A stretch of 7,937 bases of DNA. Origin: an uncultured Blautia sp. Lineage in GTDB: Bacteria > Bacillota > Clostridia > Lachnospirales > Lachnospiraceae. Shown piece by piece: positions 1-6,280 of the stretch (positions within the stretch are counted from its first letter, which is position 1; each line of letters opens with the position of its first letter). The stretch spans positions 1-7,937 of the forward strand of contig URYM01000081.1 of NCBI GenBank assembly GCA_900552095.1, given 5' to 3'. The notes below the pieces were generated by a model. It saw only the letters and a list, made by a program, of their open reading frames with translations. It had not been told where the DNA came from and ran no database searches. Made by a program: the position numbers and the translations under genes.

Positions 1-21
1 GGAGATGTGTATAAGAGACAG
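1..21 (+). other. Sequencing adapter remnant (Nextera mosaic end)
   Basis: Bases 3-21 read agatgtgtataagagacag, which is the 19-base Tn5 mosaic end used in Nextera libraries. The two G bases before it match the end of the read-2 adapter rather than the read-1 adapter. This is untrimmed library sequence, not genome. It creates a false GTG start at base 7 that would extend the sir2 frame by 47 residues. Confidence 0.96.
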
Positions 22-78
22 ATAGGAAGTTTGCAGCTGAAAAGAGAAAAGAATATGGAATCCCGGACGCAAAAAAGG

Positions 79-84
79 TATAAT
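79..84 (+). promoter_or_regulatory. Possible -10 box upstream of sir2
   Basis: A perfect TATAAT lies 63 bases before the sir2 start. The hexamer 17 bases upstream (tggaat, 56-61) matches TTGACA at only three positions, and there is no extended -10 TG. Transcription from here would begin inside the hairpin at 87-116, so the box may be coincidental. Confidence 0.35.
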
Positions 85-86
85 GA

Positions 87-122
87 AACCAGAGGCAGAG
101 AGTTTTGCTTCTGGTTCTTTTT
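87..122 (+). terminator. Hairpin with T-run before sir2 (terminator or attenuator)
   Basis: Bases 87-96 (aaccagaggc) pair with 107-116 (gcttctggtt) over ten positions with one G-T wobble, around a ten-base loop. Bases 118-122 are all T. This is the form of an intrinsic terminator on the plus strand. It most likely ends an upstream gene lost at the contig edge, but it could also attenuate transcription into sir2. Confidence 0.55.
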
Positions 123-147
123 AAGCAGAAAAGAGAGGAGACGGCGT

Positions 148-915
148 ATGGACAGAAAACTGGAACGATTACAGAAGATGATAGAAGAAAGCCGCTATAC
201 AGTTGTCTTAAGCGGTTCGGGAATGCTGGCGGAATGTGGGACTACCAGCCTGAAAACCCAGGAGCGGGCGTATGATATTGAGGAAACTTACGGTTCTTCA
301 CCGGAGTATATTTTTACCAGTGCGTATTATAATACCCGTACGGAACAGTTTTTCCATTTCTATAAAGAAGAGATTTTAAAAAAGATTCCCGAGCCCACGG
401 AGAGTTTCTATGTTCTGGCAGAGATGGAAAGAGCCGGAAAGCTGGATTGCATTGTGACAGCCAATATGTTTGACCTGTGCCAGAGAGCGGGCTGCACGAG
501 AGTGATCGACCTTCACGGCAGCATTTACAGAAACCGCTGTCCGCATTGCGGGAAAGAATTTGATAAGGATTATATTCTGGAGGCGGAGGGAGTTCCCAGG
601 TGTGACGTCTGCGGGACTGTGGTGCGCCCTCAGCTGACTCTCTTTGGAGAGATGATGGACAGTCAGCTGGTTGCGGAGACAGCGGAAGAGATTGAGAAGG
701 CAGACCTTCTGATACTGTTGGGAACTACGCTGTCTTCTGAAGTATATGTACATTATGTGCGGTATTTTGAGGGCAGGCATCTGGTGATTATCCACCGGGA
801 TCCCCACCATTCTGATGAGAAGGCGGATCTGGTAATTTTAAAGGAACCCAGAGAGGTACTTCCCTGTCTGAAACTGGATGGGAAAAAAGAAAAGAACCAG
901 GGAGAAAATTCTTGA
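148..915 (+). CDS. Divergent Sir2-family (sirtuin-like) protein
   Basis: A 255-residue protein with the sirtuin layout. Sirtuins are NAD-dependent protein deacylases or, in some branches, ADP-ribosyl transferases. Visible landmarks: the Gly-rich NAD loop G23-S-G25; the T104-A-N106 segment where sirtuins have TQNID; the catalytic-type histidine H123 in LHGS; a zinc-finger set C131, C134, C152, C155; FGE at 166-168; and LGTT at 191-194 in place of GTS. Several NAD and nicotinamide pocket positions differ from consensus: the first loop has GSGMLAECG instead of GAGxSxxSG and lacks the downstream Phe-Arg, the NID aspartate is Phe108, and the usual IN near the end is IH. The start at 148 is chosen because AGAGGAG (134-140) lies seven bases upstream; the longer frame begins in adapter sequence. 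It may be an active but unusual sirtuin or one with altered chemistry. The neighbours do not suggest a substrate. Confidence 0.85.
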   Translation: MDRKLERLQKMIEESRYTVVLSGSGMLAECGTTSLKTQERAYDIEETYGSSPEYIFTSAYYNTRTEQFFHFYKEEILKKIPEPTESFYVLAEMERAGKLDCIVTANMFDLCQRAGCTRVIDLHGSIYRNRCPHCGKEFDKDYILEAEGVPRCDVCGTVVRPQLTLFGEMMDSQLVAETAEEIEKADLLILLGTTLSSEVYVHYVRYFEGRHLVIIHRDPHHSDEKADLVILKEPREVLPCLKLDGKKEKNQGENS

Positions 916-941
916 CAGAGAATACAGATTTCCAGTACAAT
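912..941 (+). promoter_or_regulatory. Sigma-A type promoter for the M60/cohesin-like operon
   Basis: A perfect -35 TTGACA at 912-917 is followed after 18 bases by TACAAT at 936-941, five of six matches to the -10 consensus. The -35 box overlaps the TGA stop of sir2 (913-915). Transcription would begin near 948, giving a leader of about 35 bases before the start at 983. It implies that the protease operon can be expressed independently of sir2. Confidence 0.75.
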
Positions 942-966
942 CTGAGAGCAACTAAAAAAACAGAAT

Positions 967-973
967 GAGGGAG
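967..973 (+). promoter_or_regulatory. Ribosome binding site deciding the M60 start
   Basis: GAGGGAG lies nine bases before ATG 983. The in-frame ATG at 965 has only an A-rich stretch upstream and no Shine-Dalgarno sequence, so 983 is the better start. It also puts the basic residues MKRR directly at the front of the signal peptide. Confidence 0.8.
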
Positions 974-982
974 TACGACAAG

Positions 983-1063
983 ATGAAGCGAAGAATTGCC
1001 AGACTTCTGGTCTGCGGGCTGCTGGTGCAGAGTCTTCTGGGAAATGCGGCGGTGACCCGGGCT
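983..1063 (+). other. Signal peptide of the M60 protein
   Basis: Residues 1-27 have a basic start (MKRR), a hydrophobic core rich in Leu and Val, and a likely signal peptidase I site after TRA (residue 27). The cysteine at residue 11 sits inside the hydrophobic core without a proper lipobox, so lipoprotein processing is unlikely. Confidence 0.85.
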
Positions 1064-4000
1064 GAGGAACTGCCGGTGACGGAAGCGGCCGAGGAGCAGG
1101 AGTTGACAACCAACACGCCTCACCAGACAGAAGAGGAGACAGAAGATTCCGGAGAAAAACCGGAAGAAGAGCAGCCGGAAACCGAGCAGAACCAGAAAGA
1201 AGACACGGAGACTGTGCCGGAGGAGAAAGAAGAAACAGAAGCTGATCCGGAACAGGAAACGGAAGAAAATAGCGAGCCGACGCCTGAACAGACGCCGGCT
1301 CGAGATGTGAAGGGAAGTCTTCAGGTTCAGCTGAGCTCAGCGCTGGGCGGGCCGGACCATCAGAGTTACACGGCAGTGCTGAAGGGATCTTCCGGGAGCG
1401 AAAGCAAGATGGAACTTTCGGAGATGGAAACGGCTGTCACCTTTTCTGATCTGGAGGATGGAGACTATGAACTTCTCGTATCAGGGAAAGGGTTTGAGAC
1501 GTACAGTCAGAAACTGCAGATCGGGAAGAAAGCGTACAGTGTTCAGCTGTATACAGATTTTATCGGAGGATTTGATTTTTCAGAAGGGAAAAGACATCCT
1601 GGTGTTCTGCTCTACGGAGATGTGAACGGGGATCAGAAACTGGATGAAAAGGATCAGAACCAGATCATTGCAGCTGTGGAAGATCAGACTGCAGAGGGAG
1701 ATTTGAACGGAGACGGAAGTACAACGCTCGTGGATCTGCAGTATTTTGCAGCCCATTATAAGACGGGGCTTGACACGAAAGCTTCCGTGCAGAGCAGCAT
1801 TCCCGGGGCGATGTCAGATACCAGTGCAGAGGGAACTCAGATCGTGGGCGGAGAAGAACAGCTGGATAAGCTTTTTCAGGCAGAAGGCAGCGTGCAGCTG
1901 AAGCCGGAGAAAGGCGGGGCGATCACAGAATCCAATCCGGTTGCCTTAAGTTTTGATTTTGCTTTGGCAGGAGATCCTGTTATGGAGGGGGTCGTAATTC
2001 ATGCCCCGCAGAGTGGAAACGGAGCCATTGAAAATGGAAAGGTGCAGATCACTTATCTGGATGAGAACGACCAGGAGAAACAGATGGAAGTTTCAGTGGG
2101 CGCATCAGCCAGAACATCCGGAGCGTCTGTAAATCGGGAACCGGACGGAACGCTGGTGATCGATTTTGGAAAGCAGATCGCGGTAAAAAAGGTAGTTCTG
2201 GTGGTGACCGGAACGAAGAATCAGGGAAATCTGGCTGAGATTTCCCAGGTGGAATTTTTGAATGATATGGAGTCCAGGATTCCGGCGCCGGAGATGGATA
2301 TCCCGGAAAATCTGGCTGCCCGGGCGGGGAATAAGGAATTTACCCTGAGCTGGGATCCGGTCAGAAATGTAACGGGATATGAAGTCTCTATTTCCAGCGA
2401 GGGAAGAGAAGAACTGAGAAAGACAGCGGACAACACGATGGATGTGAAGCTGTTTCTGAATGAAAAGCTGGAAAATAAGCAGGAATATGTGGTCCGCGTC
2501 CAGTCTGTGAACGGGCAGTGGAAGAGCGGATTTGGAGAGGCCATAACAGTCATTCCCCGGACGGATGAGAAACCGGCGCCTCCGGACAATCTGAAGGTGA
2601 CCGGCATGTACCAGGGGATAAGAGCTTCCTGGAAGCAGATGAAGGATACGGATTCCTATAATCTGTATTACCGTGAGGAAGGGGAAGAGGCTTATCAGAA
2701 GATCGAGGGGATCAAGAGCAATCAGTATCAGCTGGAAGGCCTGAAAGAAGATACGGTCTACTATGTATATGTGACAGGAGTAAATGAACTGGGAGAGGGA
2801 GCGCCTTCTCTTGAATCCTATGCACAGACGGCCAGTTTGAAAGCTGCAAAAATGCCGGGCTATAAACTGCTGAATACAGATGCGGGTGAAGGTAAGCTGA
2901 GCAGCCATATCGAAAGTGCCGTAAGAGGCCGGGGAACTATGGTGGACAGCCCCCTGGATGAGGCTGGGGAGAAGACAGCACTGGGTGTGTTTGATAAGAG
3001 TTACCGTTCTTACTATTTTATGGAGGACTGGGATGACGGAGTGGCATACCCGGGAGAAGGAAAGGGAATTACCGTAACCCTGGATGATTTCTATAAGATG
3101 GATACCTTTACTTTTGCAGAGTCGGAGGATCTGGGAACCGGATTTAATGCGGCATCCGTCTTTTACTGGGATGAGGAGAGCCAGAAGATGGAGCAGGCCT
3201 CCTGTACGCTACAGCAGAAGACTTCAGAAAACGGAAGAAAATATTATCTCATCCGTCTCGCAGATCCGGTGCGGACCAACAAGCTCCGTTTCGGCTTTGG
3301 AAGAGGCGGGAATGTGAGAAATATCCGGATCGCCGAACTGAATCTTTATCTCTATGACAGTCTGGCGGATGATATTGAGGCGCTGTACGCGGATGACCTG
3401 TATACGACGCTGCGGGCGGATGTGACAGAGAAGACTCTGGAGGAACTTCAGAACCGTCTGGACACCCCGGACGAGGTGAGCCAGGAGTATCATCCGGACC
3501 GGGAGCAGCTGCAGAGAGAGCTGGATACGGCAAAGGCAATCTTCCGGGAGGAAGCGCTTCAGGAAGCGGTGAAGGTACATACTTCCATCACAGCCAGTGC
3601 GGATGGCCATCTGAATGGAGTGGGCGGATTAAATGACTGGCAGCCGCTGGGGATTTCCGCCTATGAAGGGGAAGAACTGACCGTTTATGTGGGAGCACCC
3701 GGAAAGAAAGCAGGAGATAATACAGATCTTACGCTGGTGGCTACTCAGTACCACGGCGAGGCGGCTTCCTGGAGCCGGGAGATCGGGCGTCTGAAGGTGG
3801 GAAAAAATGAGATCACAGTTCCCGGCGGTATGCAGAGTATCAATGTAGAGCACGGAGGTGCGCTTTATGTGCGCTATACCGGAAGAAAGGACGCTGCGGA
3901 ATATGGAATCCGTGTGAGCGGCGGAACCAGGATTCCGGTTCTTGACCTTTATCAGACGACGGAGGAAGAGCGTCAGGAGAGGCTGCTCTCTTATGTGGAA

Positions 4001-6259
4001 GCGCTGGAGAAGCAGGCGGCTGATCTGAAGAACGATCACGAAACACACCGGAAAGAAAGCCGGGTGGTGGATTACGATTTTGACCAGGCAAACTGTATCC
4101 TGGGAACCACGGATATTCTGATGAAAGAGATGATGTATTCCGTTCCGGGCGGTCAGATTTTGAGTGCACTGGGAAGCGGAAGCACGGCGGAGAAAGCGGA
4201 GAAGCTGGATCAGTCCCTGAAGGCAATGGAACAGCTGATGCATCTTTTCTATCAGCATAAGGGACTCAGCGATGCGGCTGATGCAGGCGGAAAGGACAGG
4301 CTGCCGGCACGTCATTTAAATATCCGTTACATGCGTATGTTTGCCGGAGCATTTATGTATGCTTCCGGAAATCATATCGGAATTGAGTGGGGCTCTGTCC
4401 CTGCGCTGGCATCTTCTGTGCCTGTTGTCAGCGAAAACGGAAAATATAAGAGTGGAAATCTCTTTGGATGGGGGATTGCCCACGAGATCGGACATCAGCT
4501 GAATCAGGGACAGTATGCAGTGGCGGAGATCACAAACAATTATTTCTCCCTGCTGGCACAGGCCAAAGATACCGCTGACTCGGTACGGTTTGATTATCAG
4601 GATGTCTACGAGAAGGTGACTTCTCAGACGATGGGCTATTCCGATAATGTATTTGTGCAGCTGGCGATGTACTGGCAGCTTCATCTGGCCTATGACAGAG
4701 GATACAATTATAAGACGTATGACACCTGGAAGGAGCAGTTTCAGAATCTTTTCTTTGCCCGCGTAGATGCTTATGCAAGGGATGCTTCCCGGGCGCCTGC
4801 GCCGGAGGGAATTGCCCTGAGCCTCGAAAGTAAAAATGCGGATCAGAATCTGATGCGGCTGGCCAGTGCGGCGGCAGGAAAAGACCTCACAGAATTTTTC
4901 ACCCGCTGGGGACTGACACCCGATGCGGCTACAGCTGCCTATATGCAGCAGTTCCCTGAAGAGGAGAGAGCGATCTATTACGTCAATGATGATGCCAGAA
5001 GCTATGAGATCGAGAATGGAACGAAGGGCACGATCAAGGGAAAAGACGTGATCTCCCCGAAGAGCAGTGTTTCTGTCAGCGATCAAGTGCCGAACCAGGT
5101 AACCTTAAACCTGAAAACCACAGCGGCAGATCCGAATGTGATCCTGGGATATGAGATTACCCGCTGCACGATGGAACAGGGACAGATCCAGCGCGAAGTT
5201 GTGGGATTTGCCACAGAGGAGACGTATGTGGATACGGTTTCTACCATCAATAACCGGGTAGTAGCGTATGAGGTGGCTGCGGTGGATCAGTTCCTGCAGC
5301 GTTCAGCAGTTCAGAAAATCGGAGAGGTGAAAATCTCGGGAGATGGAAGCCTGGGCAAGGAAAAGATGACGCTTACCTCTAATCTGGTATCGGACCAGGA
5401 TGAGAGCAGACCCGGTGAAGAGGGAAATCCCTGTGAACCGCAGAGCGCTCCGGCTTATGAGCAGATCATTGATGGAGATTATTCCGCGGTATACACCGGA
5501 AGCTCTGAAAAGGCAGATCCGGAATTGACTTTCAGCTTCCAGCGTTCTTTTGAGGTCTGCGGGCTGAAATATACAGTGGCAGACGGAGCGGCGCCCATCG
5601 AAGCGTATGAGATTCAGGTAAGAAGCGGCGGTGAGTGGAAGACCGTAAAGAGCGGATCCTTCCAGATGGAAAATGGAAGCCAGACCGTTTACTTTGAAAA
5701 TGAAAATCAGGATCCCTGGGTTGCCACCTACGATGCGGAGGCCGTGCGGCTGGTTGCCAAAGGACAGGCCGGAAAGAAAATCTCCGTTTCCGAGATTGAT
5801 ATTCTGGGTCCCAGCGGAGACAATATTGAATTTTATGAAGACGGGACACCGGCGATCGGTATTCTGAAAGAGGATTTTGTGTACGACCAAAATACCGGAG
5901 ATGCGATTCCGAAGGGGTCTTTGATCTTTACAGGAACTTATAAAGGAAATCCTGCCTATAATGTAGTCATGCTTTATGACGAAGAAGGAAATCTGGTGGG
6001 TGGAAGCGACAGCCAGGGCGCATTAAAGGCACAACAGATTATTCTGGCAGAAGTGCCGGAACATGGCGAATTAGGCGAGACTTCGGATGGAAGCTGGATC
6101 TATTATCTGGAGCCGGGAAGCTTTACAGAACTGCCCGGCCAGGTGAGAGCGGAGCTGTACCGGGTGGACAATGCCATGACGAATGAAGGCCAGCGTCTGG
6201 TCAGCGATACGATGCTGAAAAAACTGCCGGAAAAACTGCCGGAGATCAGCCTGAAATAA
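983..6259 (+). CDS. Secreted multimodular M60 metallopeptidase with dockerin
   Basis: A 1758-residue exported zinc protease. M60 (enhancin-like) peptidases cleave mucins and other O-glycoproteins outside the cell. Order of parts: signal peptide 1-27 (basic start, hydrophobic core, TRA before the cut); acidic Glu/Thr/Pro-rich stretch 28-106; small beta domain, perhaps carboxypeptidase-regulatory-like, 110-192; dockerin 208-262; discoidin-like domain about 300-430; two FN3 domains 433-526 and 530-618; second discoidin-like domain about 625-792; charged helical linker 793-863; M60 beta-sandwich 866-988 and catalytic part about 990-1315; FN3-like domain 1341-1452; third discoidin-like domain 1460-1612; C-terminal module 1613-1758. 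Zinc ligands are H1167 and H1171 in HEIGH plus E1182, ten residues on, with E1168 as catalytic base. There is no LPxTG signal or membrane segment at the C-terminus, so surface retention would depend on the dockerin or the sugar-binding domains. It is intact and is followed 21 bases later by a cohesin-like anchor gene. The catalytic family is confident; the discoidin and FN3 borders are approximate. Confidence 0.92.
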   Translation: MKRRIARLLVCGLLVQSLLGNAAVTRAEELPVTEAAEEQELTTNTPHQTEEETEDSGEKPEEEQPETEQNQKEDTETVPEEKEETEADPEQETEENSEPTPEQTPARDVKGSLQVQLSSALGGPDHQSYTAVLKGSSGSESKMELSEMETAVTFSDLEDGDYELLVSGKGFETYSQKLQIGKKAYSVQLYTDFIGGFDFSEGKRHPGVLLYGDVNGDQKLDEKDQNQIIAAVEDQTAEGDLNGDGSTTLVDLQYFAAHYKTGLDTKASVQSSIPGAMSDTSAEGTQIVGGEEQLDKLFQAEGSVQLKPEKGGAITESNPVALSFDFALAGDPVMEGVVIHAPQSGNGAIENGKVQITYLDENDQEKQMEVSVGASARTSGASVNREPDGTLVIDFGKQIAVKKVVLVVTGTKNQGNLAEISQVEFLNDMESRIPAPEMDIPENLAARAGNKEFTLSWDPVRNVTGYEVSISSEGREELRKTADNTMDVKLFLNEKLENKQEYVVRVQSVNGQWKSGFGEAITVIPRTDEKPAPPDNLKVTGMYQGIRASWKQMKDTDSYNLYYREEGEEAYQKIEGIKSNQYQLEGLKEDTVYYVYVTGVNELGEGAPSLESYAQTASLKAAKMPGYKLLNTDAGEGKLSSHIESAVRGRGTMVDSPLDEAGEKTALGVFDKSYRSYYFMEDWDDGVAYPGEGKGITVTLDDFYKMDTFTFAESEDLGTGFNAASVFYWDEESQKMEQASCTLQQKTSENGRKYYLIRLADPVRTNKLRFGFGRGGNVRNIRIAELNLYLYDSLADDIEALYADDLYTTLRADVTEKTLEELQNRLDTPDEVSQEYHPDREQLQRELDTAKAIFREEALQEAVKVHTSITASADGHLNGVGGLNDWQPLGISAYEGEELTVYVGAPGKKAGDNTDLTLVATQYHGEAASWSREIGRLKVGKNEITVPGGMQSINVEHGGALYVRYTGRKDAAEYGIRVSGGTRIPVLDLYQTTEEERQERLLSYVEALEKQAADLKNDHETHRKESRVVDYDFDQANCILGTTDILMKEMMYSVPGGQILSALGSGSTAEKAEKLDQSLKAMEQLMHLFYQHKGLSDAADAGGKDRLPARHLNIRYMRMFAGAFMYASGNHIGIEWGSVPALASSVPVVSENGKYKSGNLFGWGIAHEIGHQLNQGQYAVAEITNNYFSLLAQAKDTADSVRFDYQDVYEKVTSQTMGYSDNVFVQLAMYWQLHLAYDRGYNYKTYDTWKEQFQNLFFARVDAYARDASRAPAPEGIALSLESKNADQNLMRLASAAAGKDLTEFFTRWGLTPDAATAAYMQQFPEEERAIYYVNDDARSYEIENGTKGTIKGKDVISPKSSVSVSDQVPNQVTLNLKTTAADPNVILGYEITRCTMEQGQIQREVVGFATEETYVDTVSTINNRVVAYEVAAVDQFLQRSAVQKIGEVKISGDGSLGKEKMTLTSNLVSDQDESRPGEEGNPCEPQSAPAYEQIIDGDYSAVYTGSSEKADPELTFSFQRSFEVCGLKYTVADGAAPIEAYEIQVRSGGEWKTVKSGSFQMENGSQTVYFENENQDPWVATYDAEAVRLVAKGQAGKKISVSEIDILGPSGDNIEFYEDGTPAIGILKEDFVYDQNTGDAIPKGSLIFTGTYKGNPAYNVVMLYDEEGNLVGGSDSQGALKAQQIILAEVPEHGELGETSDGSWIYYLEPGSFTELPGQVRAELYRVDNAMTNEGQRLVSDTMLKKLPEKLPEISLK
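1064..1300 (+). other. Acidic Glu/Thr/Pro-rich low-complexity region
   Basis: Residues 28-106, just after the signal peptide, are dominated by Glu with Thr, Pro, Gln and Asp and contain no predicted fold. Such a tether is typical of Lachnospiraceae surface proteins and probably spaces the folded modules away from the site of export. Confidence 0.8.
1604..1768 (+). other. Type I-like dockerin domain inside the M60 protein
   Basis: Residues 208-262 hold two calcium loops separated by a short helix. Loop 1 is DVNGDQKLDEKD (213-224), with D1, N3, D5, D9 and D12 all present. Loop 2 is DLNGDGSTTLVD (240-251), with D1, N3, D5 and D12 present but Thr at position 9. Each loop is followed by a helix-like hydrophobic stretch. 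Dockerins bind cohesins. This one sits near the N-terminus, between a small beta domain and a discoidin-like domain, whereas dockerins in cellulosomal enzymes are usually terminal. Confidence 0.85.
3578..4927 (+). other. Peptidase M60 domain (gluzincin, HEIGH plus Glu)
   Basis: Residues 866-1315. The N-terminal part (866-988) is beta-rich and matches the sandwich that precedes the catalytic fold in M60 enzymes. The zinc motif GWGIAHEIGHQ is centred on residues 1167-1171, with the third ligand E1182 in AEITNN, a segment typical of the family. The spacing of ten residues from the second His to the Glu falls inside the M60 HExxH-x(8-28)-E pattern. All three zinc ligands and the catalytic Glu are present, so activity is expected. 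Confidence 0.92.
5819..6256 (+). other. C-terminal module of unknown function in the M60 protein
   Basis: Residues 1613-1758 follow the last discoidin-like domain. The segment is beta-rich, with repeated Gly-Asn, Tyr and Asp positions (GSLIFTGTYKGNPAYNVVML) and an aromatic run near GETSDGSWIYY. It does not match a domain I can name with confidence. From memory, a similar tail occurs in other Lachnospiraceae M60 proteins. It could be a further ligand-binding beta-sandwich. Confidence 0.45.
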
Positions 6260-6267
6260 GAGGTGGG

Positions 6268-6273
6268 AAGGAG
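6268..6273 (+). promoter_or_regulatory. Ribosome binding site deciding the GTG start at 6281
   Basis: AAGGAG lies seven bases before GTG 6281. The other in-frame GTG at 6263 is only three bases past the M60 stop codon and has no usable Shine-Dalgarno sequence at a proper distance. The start at 6281 is therefore preferred. Confidence 0.8.
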
Positions 6274-6280
6274 AGAAAAA

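Noticed and set aside
3..21. Mosaic end as evidence of a natural Tn5-type transposon
   Set aside because: The 19-base sequence is the engineered mosaic end, it is preceded by adapter-specific bases at the very contig edge, and no transposase gene is present.
7..147. N-terminal extension of the sir2 frame from GTG 7
   Set aside because: The start lies within adapter sequence, the added residues resemble no sirtuin, and a clear ribosome binding site precedes ATG 148.
1007..1015. Lipoprotein signal around the cysteine at residue 11 of the M60 protein
   Set aside because: The residues before Cys11 are LLV rather than a lipobox, and the position is too close to the N-terminus; a signal peptidase I site after residue 27 fits better.
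2105..2908. Long open frame on the minus strand inside the M60 gene
   Set aside because: It is fully covered by the M60 frame, which has recognisable FN3 and discoidin-like domains. The minus-strand product shows no family features and has no ribosome binding site evidence.
4316..5086. 256-residue minus-strand frame opposite the M60 catalytic region
   Set aside because: It is antisense to the conserved HEIGH region and the translation has no recognisable domain; it is a shadow of codon bias.
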